Below, piece by piece: positions 24,501-32,315 of a stretch of DNA of 64,000 bases. Origin of the DNA: Actinoallomurus soli. GTDB taxonomy: Bacteria > Actinomycetota > Actinomycetes > Streptosporangiales > Streptosporangiaceae. Location of the stretch: positions 248,001 to 312,000 of the forward strand of contig NZ_JAMXMV010000006.1 in the NCBI RefSeq assembly GCF_024055715.1, given 5' to 3'. The position numbers and the translations under genes are program-made. The notes beneath the pieces are model-generated. The model saw only the letters and a list, made by a program, of their open reading frames with translations, did no database searches and was not told the origin of the DNA. Positions within the stretch are counted from its first letter, which is position 1. Each line of letters begins with the position of its first letter.

Positions 24501-26062
24501 CAGTGGGTGGTGTTCGCCTTTACGGGGGGACAGCCGGACTTGCCCGGCTTCCTCTTGCACGTGTCGGCCTGGTCGCGGAGCTCCTGCACCTTGGCACGGG
24601 CCTGCGTGACGTCCGCCACGGAGATGCCCCTGTGCACGGTGTCCTTGGTCTGCTTGGGCAGTGAGCTCACCTGCACCGGCGGGTTCGATGGCTCGACGAC
24701 CGTCTCGTCGCAGCCGATGGAGTTCTTCTGGCCCTTGCCCTTCCAGATCGTCACGACACCCTGCGGGTTGTCGGCGACGACGATGTGGCACACCTGCTTG
24801 CGCAGCGTGTTGACGGTGGTACGGGCCTTGCCCAGGCTGCCCAGGCCGTCGATCGTGTGAGTCACCGAGTCACGGGCCGAGGGCGCCAGGTCGGCGACCT
24901 TCAACGCCGGGCTCGGCCGTTCCTTCAGGTGGGACAGCTTGAGGCCCAGGAGGTTCTGGTTCATCCCCTGGTAGATGACGACCTGGCCGCCGTCCGCCGC
25001 GACGTAGTACTGCCCCTGGATGGTGCTCCAGGCGACGTACCCCCCGCCGCCGGCCGCCAGCAGGACGACCGCGCCGGCCACCGCCACCAGCCAGGGCCAG
25101 CGACGACGCCGCCGCCCCACCGCCTCCTGCGGCAGCGTGTCCTCCGGCTGCCGCGCGATCGCGGGCATGTCGGCCACGGTCACGGGCGCGGGCTGCTGCT
25201 GCTCCCGCAGCGCGGCCGCCCGCTGAGCCGGCGTCTCCGCGGCCATCGCGCCGGGCGGCGTGTCCGCCTCGCCACGGCCCCGGCCCGCGTGGTGCGCGGC
25301 ACCCGCGGTGATCGGAACCGACGGCGGGCCGGGCTGCTGCTCCAGCTCCACCACGTCGGCCACCACACAGGTGATGTTGTCCGGGCCGCCACCGCGGTTG
25401 GCCAGATCGATGAGCTGGCGTACGGCCTGGTCCGGCTCTGCCGCCGTGCTCAGCGCGTGGTGGATGGTCTCCGCGGTCACCACCGTGCTCAGCCCGTCGG
25501 AGCACAGCAGGTAGCGATCGCCGAGCTGCGCCTCGCGCAGCGAGATGTCCGGATCGACCTCACCCCGGCCGTCGAGCGCCCGCAGCAGGAGAGAGCGTTG
25601 CGGGTGTGAAGCGGCCTCGTCCAGGCTGATCCGACCCTCGTCGACGAGCGACTGGACCAGTGTGTGATCATGGGTGATCTGGAACAGCTCGCCGTTCCGG
25701 AGAAGGTACGCGCGGGAGTCGCCGATGTGGACGAGGGCGACCTGCGGGCCGTTCCACAACATCGCGGTGAGCGTGCAGCCCATGCCCTGCAGGGACGGAT
25801 CACCCTCGACGATGCTGTGCAGCGTCTCGTTGGCCCGGTGCACCGCCTGCTCCAGCGCGCCGACGAGCTCGTGCGCGGGGAAGTCCCGGTCCAGTGGCTT
25901 CAGGGTCTCGATCGCGGCGGCACTGGCGATCTCACCGCCGACGTGGCCGCCCATGCCGTCGGCCACCGCGAGCAGCCGGGAGCCCGCGTACGCCGAGTCC
26001 TCGTTGCCCTCGCGCAGCATGCCGACGTCCGACCGGGCGGCGAAGCGAATTCCGATGGTCAT
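24500..26062 (-). CDS. pstP: PP2C-type Ser/Thr phosphatase PstP
   Basis: 520 residues from the ATG overlapping the fhaB stop (ATGA). PP2C domain about 1-240: GMLREGNEDSAYAGSRLLAV, ADGMGGHVGGEIAS (metal-binding Asp), GCTLTAML, IGDSRAYLLRNGELFQIT, LLCSDGLSTVV and GGPDNITCVVADV. After a Pro/Ala/Gln linker comes one membrane span (PWLVAVAGAVVLLAAGGGGY, about 345-365) and an extracytoplasmic domain of about 150 residues with CKRK and SGCPP cysteines at the end. It reverses PknA/PknB phosphorylation. Confidence 0.95.
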   Translation of the reverse strand: MTIGIRFAARSDVGMLREGNEDSAYAGSRLLAVADGMGGHVGGEIASAAAIETLKPLDRDFPAHELVGALEQAVHRANETLHSIVEGDPSLQGMGCTLTAMLWNGPQVALVHIGDSRAYLLRNGELFQITHDHTLVQSLVDEGRISLDEAASHPQRSLLLRALDGRGEVDPDISLREAQLGDRYLLCSDGLSTVVTAETIHHALSTAAEPDQAVRQLIDLANRGGGPDNITCVVADVVELEQQPGPPSVPITAGAAHHAGRGRGEADTPPGAMAAETPAQRAAALREQQQPAPVTVADMPAIARQPEDTLPQEAVGRRRRRWPWLVAVAGAVVLLAAGGGGYVAWSTIQGQYYVAADGGQVVIYQGMNQNLLGLKLSHLKERPSPALKVADLAPSARDSVTHTIDGLGSLGKARTTVNTLRKQVCHIVVADNPQGVVTIWKGKGQKNSIGCDETVVEPSNPPVQVSSLPKQTKDTVHRGISVADVTQARAKVQELRDQADTCKRKPGKSGCPPVKANTTH

Positions 26063-26544
26063 TTGCGCAGCTCTATGACGGTCTTCCCGATGCGGATCGG
26101 TACGCCGACGGGGACGGGTTCCGGCCTGCTCACCTTGGCGCGCCCGAGAAAGGTGCCGTTCGTCGAACCGAGATCCTCCACGAACCACTGACCGTTCTGC
26201 GAGAAGAGCCGGGCATGCCGTCCCGAAGAGTAGTCGTCTCCGAGAGGCAGCGTGACGTCATTCGACCGACCCATCGTTATCTCCGTGCCCACCAGGTCCA
26301 TCGTCGTGCCGGCGCGGGCTCCTTCGGTGATCACCAGCTTGGTCGGTTCCGCACGCCTGACGCGCGGCGCCGCGGCCTGCCGGGGCGGCCGGGCGGGCTG
26401 GGCGGCCTGCCGGGGCCGCTGGGCCTTCGCGGCGGCCTTCGAACCCCACAGGTCGGCACGGATGACGCCTGCGGCCGCGATGACGAACAGCCACAGCACG
26501 GCCAGGAACGCCACCTTCATGAGCGTCAGGGTGATTTGGTTCAT
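26059..26544 (-). CDS. fhaB: FHA-domain protein FhaB (FipA)
   Basis: 161 residues. An N-terminal membrane span (VAFLAVLWLFVIAAAGVIRA), a basic Gln/Ala/Pro linker, and a C-terminal FHA domain: GTEITMGRSNDVTLP, SSGRHARLF, WFVEDLGSTNGTFLG. The FHA fold reads phosphothreonine, here on PknA/PknB or their targets; the mycobacterial protein helps keep FtsZ and FtsQ linked under stress. It is 12 bp downstream of fhaA and overlaps pstP by four bases. Confidence 0.95.
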   Translation of the reverse strand: MNQITLTLMKVAFLAVLWLFVIAAAGVIRADLWGSKAAAKAQRPRQAAQPARPPRQAAAPRVRRAEPTKLVITEGARAGTTMDLVGTEITMGRSNDVTLPLGDDYSSGRHARLFSQNGQWFVEDLGSTNGTFLGRAKVSRPEPVPVGVPIRIGKTVIELRK

Positions 26545-26556
26545 CGGAGTTCGGAG

Positions 26557-27297
26557 CTACTCCCTATCGCGGCGGAACACCAGGGTTGTCCGGCCGAGCG
26601 TCACCCGCGCGCCGTCATTCAGCGTCACGCGGCGGATCGGCTGGCCGTTCACGAAAGTGCCGTTGGTCGACCCTAGATCAACCGCAACCACCTCCGGACC
26701 CTCGACTCTGATCTCGGCATGGTGCCGGGAAACGCCCGGATCGACAAGCCGAAGATCACAATCGGTGCCCCGGCCGAGCAACGTCACCGGAGTGGTCAGA
26801 TCGTACGTGTGGCTCGGCTGACCCTCCGTGCTGACCAGCAACCGCGGCCGGCCGCCCGCGAACCCACGCGGCGGAGGCGGCATGTCGCTCATCGGCTGGC
26901 GGATCTCGCCGCCCTCGACCGTCGAGCCGCGGATGACGCCGGACCGGATCCGGAACATCCCGGTACGCAGGTCATCGGCGTTCTCGAACCGCACCCGCAC
27001 CGGCCCCACGAAGGAGTAACCCTGCTCCTTCGCGTGCTCACGGGCGAGATTGGCCAGCTCTTGGCTCAGGCTGTCGGCGTAGACCTCGAGCCGCTCGCCG
27101 TCCGGATGTGAGATCTCGACGACGAAGTCGTTCGGCACCAGCGTGCGACCCTGCGCCACGATCGCGGCGCGCTCGTCCATCTCGCGCTGGATGGCGCTGG
27201 CCACCTCGACGGGCTGAAGCTCCGACTTGAAAGCCCGAGCGAAGGCACCCTCGACCATGCCCTCGAGCCGTCGCTCGAAGCGCTGTAGGACACCCAC
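26557..27297 (-). CDS. fhaA: FHA-domain protein FhaA
   Basis: 246 residues from a GTG with an AGAGGGGAGG site; the open frame reaches 20 codons further without support. The N-terminal DUF3662 domain (about 1-125) begins VGVLQRFERRLEGMVEGAFA and includes LVPNDFVVEISHPDGERLEV. A short Pro-rich linker (MPPPPRGFAGG) leads to the FHA domain: LLGRGTDCDLRLVDPGVSRHHAEI and VAVDLGSTNGTFVNG. It is the first gene of the minus-strand operon and has its promoter between it and tRNA-Leu. FhaA binds phosphorylated MviN/MurJ-type proteins in mycobacteria. Confidence 0.95.
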   Translation of the reverse strand: MGVLQRFERRLEGMVEGAFARAFKSELQPVEVASAIQREMDERAAIVAQGRTLVPNDFVVEISHPDGERLEVYADSLSQELANLAREHAKEQGYSFVGPVRVRFENADDLRTGMFRIRSGVIRGSTVEGGEIRQPMSDMPPPPRGFAGGRPRLLVSTEGQPSHTYDLTTPVTLLGRGTDCDLRLVDPGVSRHHAEIRVEGPEVVAVDLGSTNGTFVNGQPIRRVTLNDGARVTLGRTTLVFRRDRE

Positions 27298-27404
27298 GTG
27301 CACCTCCCCTCTCCACTGAGAGACGATCGTATCTGTGAGTAGGTTCGCCCCGAGCAACCGATTCGGACCTCCGCTGGAATGGTGCTAACCTTTGGACGCG
27401 CCCG

Positions 27405-27487
27405 GGGCGGGTGGCGGAACGGCAGACGCGCACGGTTCAGGTCCGTGTGTCCGAAAGGACGTGAGGGTTCAAATCCCTCCTCGCCCA
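27405..27487 (+). tRNA. leuT: tRNA-Leu (anticodon CAG)
   Basis: 83 bases without encoded CCA. Acceptor arm GGGCGGG pairs with CTCGCCC (one G-U), discriminator A at 27487; anticodon loop TTCAGGT between CACGG and CCGTG gives CAG, reading CUG; a long type-II variable arm (TGTGTCCGAAAGGACGTG region); T arm GAGGG-TTCAAAT-CCCTC. It sits opposite fhaA, as leuT does in mycobacteria. Confidence 0.95.
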
Positions 27488-27654
27488 CTCGGTGTTGGGG
27501 TCGGCTGGTCGGAAGCTTCGCTTCCTTCCCGTCGACCCCTCGTCGTGTTTTCGGGGGGACGACCCCCCGGGCCCCCCGAGGTGGGGGGCTTCGCCCCCCC
27601 ACGCCCCCTCGGTGGCCGGGGTTCGTGATGGGTGCGGGTTCTCCCGGGTCGGGG
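27488..27654. terminator. UUCG-type hairpins downstream of tRNA-Leu
   Basis: GGAAGCTTCGCTTCC about 25 bases after the tRNA and GGGGGGCTTCGCCCCCC near 27585 are both perfect stems closed on a TTC/CTTCG loop. The first may end the tRNA transcript. No gene is credible in the whole 27488-28150 gap. Confidence 0.6.
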
Positions 27655-27850
27655 TTTGGCCCTTCGCCCGCTGTGCGGGCTGGGGCCGGGTGGGGGCTTC
27701 GCCTCCTGCGTGGGCTGGGGTTCGGCCCTTCGCCCGCTGTGCGGGCTGGGGCCGGGTGGGGGCTTCGCCTCCTGCGTGGGCTGGGGTTCGGTCCTTCGCC
27801 CGTTGTGCGGGCTGCGGTCGCGTGGGAGCTTCGCCGCCTCCGCCCTGCTT
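27655..27850. repeat. 66-bp tandem repeat, two full and one degenerate unit, with CTTCG hairpins
   Basis: The anchor CCTTCGCCCG recurs at 27661, 27727 and (as CCTTCGCCCGTT) 27793, exactly 66 bp each time. Each unit holds a GGGGGCTTCGCCTCC hairpin and a GCCCGCTGTGCGGGC hairpin. Open frames cross it on both strands (22-residue repeats) but have no start signals and belong to no family. Confidence 0.88.
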
Positions 27851-28056
27851 CGGGTGGGGCTGGTCTTCCACGGGTGGCTGTTCGCCCGCTGCGCGGGTTT
27901 GAGTCGCGTGGGCTCTCGGTGCGGGCTCTGGGCGGCCTCTGCCGCCTCGGGCGAAGACATCGGCCTTGAGGGGCCGGCTCTCGTCTCCAGGTGATCGCCC
28001 TCGGGATCTTTTGGTGGGTCGGTGATCGGCCTCGGCTCTTGGCGTAAGCGCGAGGT

Positions 28057-28070
28057 AGAACGTTCGGTCT
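28057..28070. promoter_or_regulatory. TetR-type operator, site 1
   Basis: AGAACGTTCGGTCT fits the palindrome AGAnCGnnCGnTCT. It is 81 bp before the DUF308 gene start. The same sequence occurs at 28110 and, with one change, upstream of the tetR gene at 29357. Confidence 0.72.
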
Positions 28071-28109
28071 TGACGGTTCATGGGGAGCGCTGTCATCGTT
28101 GGGCGGGAT

Positions 28110-28123
28110 AGAACGTTCGGTCT
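28110..28123. promoter_or_regulatory. TetR-type operator, site 2
   Basis: AGAACGTTCGGTCT, identical to site 1 and 53 bp (five helical turns) downstream, ending 27 bp before the DUF308 start, where a repressor would block the promoter. Confidence 0.75.
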
Positions 28124-28150
28124 ACTTGTCGATCGTCCGAAAGGATCCTC

Positions 28151-28729
28151 GTGACCACCGTTGCCTCGTCCGCTGCCCCCGGGATCGCGCCGGCTCTGCG
28201 CCGGTTGTATCTCGTCCGGTTCGGGTTCGCCATCGTCTGGGCCGTCCTGCTGTTCGCCACCAAGTCTGACCTCGGTCCGGTCAGCGTCACCCTGCTCGTT
28301 CTGTATCCCCTGTTCGACGCCGCCGCGGCGGTCGTGGACGCTCGTTCGTCTCGCGCCACCGGGCCGGCACGCGGGCTGTACGTGAACATCGCGATCAGCC
28401 TGCTCGCCGCGATCGGCGTGGCCGTCGCCTGTGCGTCCGGTGTGCCGGCCGTCCTGCGCGTGTGGGGCGCCTGGGCGATCGTCTCCGGGCTCGTGCAGCT
28501 GGTCGTGGGCGCCACGCGCCGCAGGATGGGCGGTCAGTGGCCGATGATCCTCAGCGGTGCGATCTCCGTGCTCGCCGGCGGTTCGTTCATCACGTCGGCC
28601 TCCGCGCAGAACCCGTCACTGGCCGGCATCGCCGGCTACGCGGTGCCGGGTGGCATCTTCTTTCTCATCTCGGCGCTGCGTCTCGGGCGCACCGCCAAGG
28701 CGCCCCGAGATGGACACCAGGCGGCGTGA
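28151..28729 (+). CDS. DUF308/HdeD-like membrane protein
   Basis: 192 residues from a GTG with AAAGGA six bases upstream. About six hydrophobic segments, including LYLVRFGFAIVWAVLLFA, PVSVTLLVLYPLFDAAAAVV, LYVNIAISLLAAIGVAVA, VWGAWAIVSGLVQLVVGATR and YAVPGGIFFLISALRLG. The layout (three helical pairs, small residues) matches HdeD-type DUF308 proteins, linked to stress in enteric bacteria but without a defined activity. Two TetR operators precede it and the convergent TetR gene ends 11 bp away, so it is the probable regulated target. Confidence 0.78.
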   Translation: MTTVASSAAPGIAPALRRLYLVRFGFAIVWAVLLFATKSDLGPVSVTLLVLYPLFDAAAAVVDARSSRATGPARGLYVNIAISLLAAIGVAVACASGVPAVLRVWGAWAIVSGLVQLVVGATRRRMGGQWPMILSGAISVLAGGSFITSASAQNPSLAGIAGYAVPGGIFFLISALRLGRTAKAPRDGHQAA

Positions 28730-28740
28730 TCGGCGAAGGC

Positions 28741-29337
28741 TCAGGCGGTCCCCTTGGGGCCGGTGCGGTGCTGCAGGATTCCGTCGACTCCCTGGAGGAA
28801 CGTGTCGCAGACCTCCGCCGGGTCGGCGAGGCAGCCCTCGGCCATCGCGCCGTCTCGCAGCATGACGAAATGCCGGCCCGCGGGCTCGGGGGGCGTCTCC
28901 CCGACCTGCGCGAGCAGATCGGTGATGGTGCGCAGGAACCACTCCCGGTGAGCGAGGACGGCCTTGTGTACGGGATGTTCGGGATCCGGGTACTCCGCCA
29001 CGGCGTTGAGGAAGGCGCATCCGCGGAACCCGGCCGACCGGATGCCGTCGGCGATCGATTCGGCGATGGCTCTCAGGATGTCGGCGGCCGGTCGGCCGCT
29101 GTCGAGTGCCTCGCCGACCTGATCGCGATCGAGCCGGTGGACGGCCTGGAGGTAGGCGACGACGAGGTCTTCCTTGCCGGGGAAGTGGCGGTACAGCGTC
29201 GCGCGGGTCACCTTCGCCTCCGCGACGATCCGATCGATCCCGACGGCGTGGATGCCTTCGGTGTAGAAGAGCCGGGTGGCGGTTTCGAGGAGCCGCGATC
29301 GTGCTTCGGAAACCTGACCTCGAGCGTGATGCGCCAT
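28741..29337 (-). CDS. TetR-family transcriptional repressor
   Basis: 198 residues. The N-terminal HTH (about 10-56) reads SRLLETATRLFYTEGIHAVG, IDRIVAEAKVTRATLYRHFP, GKEDLVVAYL; the ligand domain has GFRGCAFLNAVAEYPDPEHP, the pattern of the AcrR/TetR_C_33-like group. The operator AGAACGTTCAGTCT lies 20 bp before its start and two near-identical ones precede the convergent DUF308 gene, so it likely represses itself and that gene. Inducer unknown. Confidence 0.92.
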   Translation of the reverse strand: MAHHARGQVSEARSRLLETATRLFYTEGIHAVGIDRIVAEAKVTRATLYRHFPGKEDLVVAYLQAVHRLDRDQVGEALDSGRPAADILRAIAESIADGIRSAGFRGCAFLNAVAEYPDPEHPVHKAVLAHREWFLRTITDLLAQVGETPPEPAGRHFVMLRDGAMAEGCLADPAEVCDTFLQGVDGILQHRTGPKGTA

Positions 29338-29356
29338 CGTGCGGAGTGTAATCGAT

Positions 29357-29370
29357 AGAACGTTCAGTCT
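29357..29370. promoter_or_regulatory. TetR-type operator, site 3 (autoregulatory)
   Basis: AGAACGTTCAGTCT differs from sites 1 and 2 by one base and lies 20 bp before the tetR start, within its promoter. Confidence 0.72.
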
Positions 29371-29417
29371 GCCGCCATCATCGGCCCCGTTGATGATGGC
29401 GGTATCGCGCGGACCGC

Positions 29418-29759
29418 TCAGCCGTTGCGGACGATACTGACGCCGCCGAAGATCCCGTAGCGGTGCACTCGAACGGTCGGCGCGTCCGGACCGCCGGTGC
29501 CGCGGAACCGCCGGCGTCCGAAGAGGCCCGGCACTCCGAAGCCGATGGCCTCCACGGTGACGTCGGCCGGCACCGTGAGCCTCACGCCGCCGACGAGTGA
29601 CACCTTGACCACGGTCACATCGTGGTCGATCCCGCTCAGGTCGACATCCGCGCCGCCGATCGGGGAGATGGACACGAAGCGCGGGGACGCCTGCTGTTCG
29701 ACCTTGTACTCCGCGCCACCGAGGACCGCGATGTGGAATTTCGTGTTCGTGTTCGTCAT
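29418..29759 (-). CDS. LiaF-like C-terminal domain protein (cell-wall-active antibiotic response type)
   Basis: 113 residues, all beta: FHIAVLGGAEYKVE, VSISPIGGADVDLSGID, VTVVKVSLVGGVRLTVPADV, RVHRYGIFGGVSIV. Repeated GG-hairpins with the motif hhGGhxhxVP are those of the LiaF/DUF2154 beta-helix. The usual N-terminal membrane part and the DUF1707 segment are absent, so it is a soluble stand-alone version. In Firmicutes LiaF restrains an envelope-stress kinase; here no partner kinase lies adjacent. Confidence 0.7.
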   Translation of the reverse strand: MTNTNTKFHIAVLGGAEYKVEQQASPRFVSISPIGGADVDLSGIDHDVTVVKVSLVGGVRLTVPADVTVEAIGFGVPGLFGRRRFRGTGGPDAPTVRVHRYGIFGGVSIVRNG

Positions 29760-29846
29760 GCCCTGAACGCTAGAGACGCCCAGGTCGGCGCGTTAGTACC
29801 GGCGATCATGCTTCGCCGATGACAAAAGTCATGGCCCCGAGCGGGG

Positions 29847-31460
29847 TCATTCGGGTGGGTGGAGCCGGGCGCGGAGTTCGGTCTTCCGGACCTTGCCGAG
29901 TTCGTTGCGGGGGAGCGCGTCGACGCATTCCAGGCGAGTGGGCAGCCACCACTCCGTCATGCCCGCACGGAGGAGGTGTTCCCGCAGGTCGGTGAGGGTG
30001 GGAGCCGGGCCGGCGGGAACCACGACGGCGCAGACGGTCTCCTCGGCGGCGTTCCGGTCCGGGCAGCCGACGAGGGCGACGTCGGCGACGGCGGGGTGGC
30101 GCAGTAGTTCGTCCTCGACCTCCAGGATCGGAATCGGGTGGGGGCTGCCGATCCGGTCGGCGACCCGGGAGAGGTAGCACAGGCCGCCGCGGCCGTCCTC
30201 GCGGACGAGGTCGCCGGTGTCGTACCAGCCGTCCGTGGCCGCCGGGTCCCAGGTCGGCCGCCGGTCGCGGAGCCGGAAGGTGCCCGCGCACACCGAGGGG
30301 CCGCGTACGTGGAGGCGGAACGCCCGGTCCGGGGAGGGCGGCTCGGCGGCCACCAGGCGGATCTCGCAGCCGGGGACGGGGCGGCCGATGCTGTGGCCCG
30401 CCCAGCCGGGCGGGTCGTCGACGGCGGTCGCGGTGAGGCCGCCCGTCTCCGTCATGCCGAAGCCGTTCACCAGGCCGGGGGACAGCCATTCGTGGATCGG
30501 GGCGACGAGGGAGGCTGGCAGCGGGGCCCCGGTGCTGGTGATCACGCGCAGGGCGGGGAGGGGCCGGTACCGGCGCCGCTGGGCCTGGATCAGGCTGAGC
30601 AGCATGTGGGGGGCGCCGAGGAAGTGGGTGACCCGGTGGCGGGCGAGGAGGTCGAGCCAGACGTCCGGGTCGCGCGTGTCGGCGAACACGGAGCAGCAGC
30701 CCGTCACCAGGGGCGTCAGGACGTTCGTCCGCATCCCGACCGAGTGGGTCAGGTCGGCGGGGGTGGCCGTTCGCGGCATCGGGACGCCGCGCAGGGCGCC
30801 GCGCCGGGCGCGGGTGGAGGCGTACTGGGTGTTGGGGGTGTGGAGGATGCCCTTCACCTCGCCCGTCGTTCCGGAGGTGAACAGGATGAGGGAGACCTCG
30901 TCCGGTCCGCGGGGCGCGGGTGCGCCGGTGGCGGGCGCTTCGAGGAGGTCGGTGAACGCGGTCGCGCCGGTCGCCGCCGCGTCGCCGATGACGATCCGGT
31001 GGCGGAGGCGCGGCAGGCGGGGGCCGAGGTCGGCCAGCAGGCGGGCGGGGCGCGCGGTCTCCCATCGGTCGACGACGACGCAGGCACCGGCCTCCGTCCC
31101 GGACAGGATGCGCTCGACCTCGCGGGCGCCCAGCGTCGCCATCATCGGCACGGCGATCAGGCCCGCGTCCAGGCACGCGAGGGCGAGCGCCGCCGCCTCC
31201 CACCAGTTCGGGAGCTGGAAGGCGACCACGTCGCCGGGGCGCAGTCCGAGGCCGCGCAGCCCGGCGGACAGGCGGTCCACGGCCGCCGCCAGGTCGCCGC
31301 AGGTGACGACGACCTCCCGGTTCAGGTCCCGGCGCCAGTTGACGAAGACCGTACGGTCGGGCGTGTCCGCGGCCGCGGCGCGCAGGTCGTCCACGAAGGT
31401 CTCCCGGCGCCACCAGCCGCGGGCGTAGTACGACGCGGCGGGGCGGAGGCGGCCGTTCAC
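29847..31460 (-). CDS. AMP-forming acyl-CoA/aryl acid ligase
   Basis: 537 residues from a GTG overlapping the sulfotransferase stop (GTGA); the open frame upstream belongs to that gene's opposite frames. ANL-superfamily motifs are present: LILFTSGTTGEVKGILHTPN (P-loop), VNGFGMTETGG, GWYDTGDLVRED, RVADRIGSPHPIPILEVEDE and the C-terminal catalytic Lys in PRNELGKVRKTEL. The N-terminal NWRRDLNREVVVTCGDLA resembles cyclohexanecarboxylate-CoA-type ligases. It activates a carboxylic acid as an adenylate, then normally as a CoA thioester. Acid substrate unknown. Coupling to the sulfotransferase suggests one pathway. Confidence 0.87.
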   Translation of the reverse strand: MNGRLRPAASYYARGWWRRETFVDDLRAAAADTPDRTVFVNWRRDLNREVVVTCGDLAAAVDRLSAGLRGLGLRPGDVVAFQLPNWWEAAALALACLDAGLIAVPMMATLGAREVERILSGTEAGACVVVDRWETARPARLLADLGPRLPRLRHRIVIGDAAATGATAFTDLLEAPATGAPAPRGPDEVSLILFTSGTTGEVKGILHTPNTQYASTRARRGALRGVPMPRTATPADLTHSVGMRTNVLTPLVTGCCSVFADTRDPDVWLDLLARHRVTHFLGAPHMLLSLIQAQRRRYRPLPALRVITSTGAPLPASLVAPIHEWLSPGLVNGFGMTETGGLTATAVDDPPGWAGHSIGRPVPGCEIRLVAAEPPSPDRAFRLHVRGPSVCAGTFRLRDRRPTWDPAATDGWYDTGDLVREDGRGGLCYLSRVADRIGSPHPIPILEVEDELLRHPAVADVALVGCPDRNAAEETVCAVVVPAGPAPTLTDLREHLLRAGMTEWWLPTRLECVDALPRNELGKVRKTELRARLHPPE

Positions 31461-32167
31461 CGGACCGCCGTCCGCTCGTCGGGGCCGAGAGGACGCAGGG
31501 TGAGCAGGCGCCGGCGGCGCCGCGACGCCATCCGGCGGAACGCCGCCGTGTCGTTCAGGTGCGGGAACGGCTCGTCCGGCCTGGGCACGCCGAGGAAGTC
31601 GCACAGCGGTCCCCAGCCCTGGCCGACCTCGTACACCAGCAGCCGATGAGCGGGGATGACCTCCTGCACGTGGGCGTTGTGCCATTCGAATACCTGGATG
31701 GCGAAGTCGGGGTCGGCGAACCGTGACCCGAAGGTGCCCTCCCAGATCACCCGCTCGCACATCCGGCGCCGGACGCGGAGCCCGGCGCAGGCCCGGTCCT
31801 CCAGCCACATCGCGAGGCCGTGCCATCCCGGCTGCCGGTGGCTGGAGCGGTAGATCGTGTCGCGCATGCTGGCGTACCACCGGGCGGGATCGCGCACGGT
31901 GAGGATGACGGGGGCGTGGCGGTAGGTGTCCGCGAGTTCCTCCCAGAAGAAGCACGAGGGCCAGTCGACGGTCGCGCGATAGCCCGCCAGGAGGTCTCCC
32001 CAGGCCACCGGTTCGCCGCGGGCGGCCGCCTCCCAGCCGTTGATCCGGCCGAGGTCCCCGCCGAGCGAGGACATGTGGTGACAGGGCCCGTGTCCCAGGC
32101 GCTCGAGTGCTGCTTTCAGCGAGTAAGTGCCGGTCCGTCCCATGCCGGCCCCGATGACTTCCAGCAT
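31457..32167 (-). CDS. Sulfotransferase-like P-loop protein (Sulfotransfer_4 type)
   Basis: 236 residues. The N-terminus VIGAGMGRTGTYSLKAALER is the phosphosulfate-binding loop of the branch that uses GxGRTGT in place of PKxGTT; VRDPARWYASMRDTIYRS is the 3'-phosphate motif; HNAHVQEVIPAHRLLVYEVG is the usual C-terminal helix. Homologues are called sulfotransferases by similarity; acceptors are unknown. A stop-start overlap couples it to the downstream ligase, and a TSUP exporter starts 149 bp away on the other strand. Confidence 0.82.
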   Translation of the reverse strand: MLEVIGAGMGRTGTYSLKAALERLGHGPCHHMSSLGGDLGRINGWEAAARGEPVAWGDLLAGYRATVDWPSCFFWEELADTYRHAPVILTVRDPARWYASMRDTIYRSSHRQPGWHGLAMWLEDRACAGLRVRRRMCERVIWEGTFGSRFADPDFAIQVFEWHNAHVQEVIPAHRLLVYEVGQGWGPLCDFLGVPRPDEPFPHLNDTAAFRRMASRRRRRLLTLRPLGPDERTAVR

Positions 32168-32243
32168 GTGCTCCCCCCGGTGCGGGTCGACTGTATGTCC
32201 GGCTCCGTCCGCGGCCCTTATTCAGATCGGGGGGTTAACACCC

Positions 32244-32270
32244 AGTTTGACACGTGAACAGCGAGTTTGA
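32244..32270. repeat. AGTTTGAC direct repeats 19 bp apart
   Basis: AGTTTGAC occurs at 32244 and 32263, each followed by a purine and C, with GTGAACAGCG between. It lies in the promoter gap between the divergent sulfotransferase and TSUP genes. Repeats of this kind are found at ends of IS21-type elements; alternatively it is an operator. Undecided. Confidence 0.4.
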
Positions 32271-32315
32271 CGCTGGTTGTCGTGGTCAGCGAGCCCTGGC
32301 ATAGAGTCGCCGACC

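Noticed and set aside
27405-27487. Integration (attachment) site at tRNA-Leu
   Set aside because: No integrase and no downstream copy of the tRNA 3' end found in the following repeats.
27655-27850. CRISPR-like repeats
   Set aside because: Tandem 66-bp units without spacers.
27379-28096. Long repeat-bearing open frames on both strands across the tRNA-Leu downstream region
   Set aside because: They run through the tRNA and the 66-bp repeats, lack ribosome sites and show only repeat-derived composition; typical spurious calls beside tRNAs.
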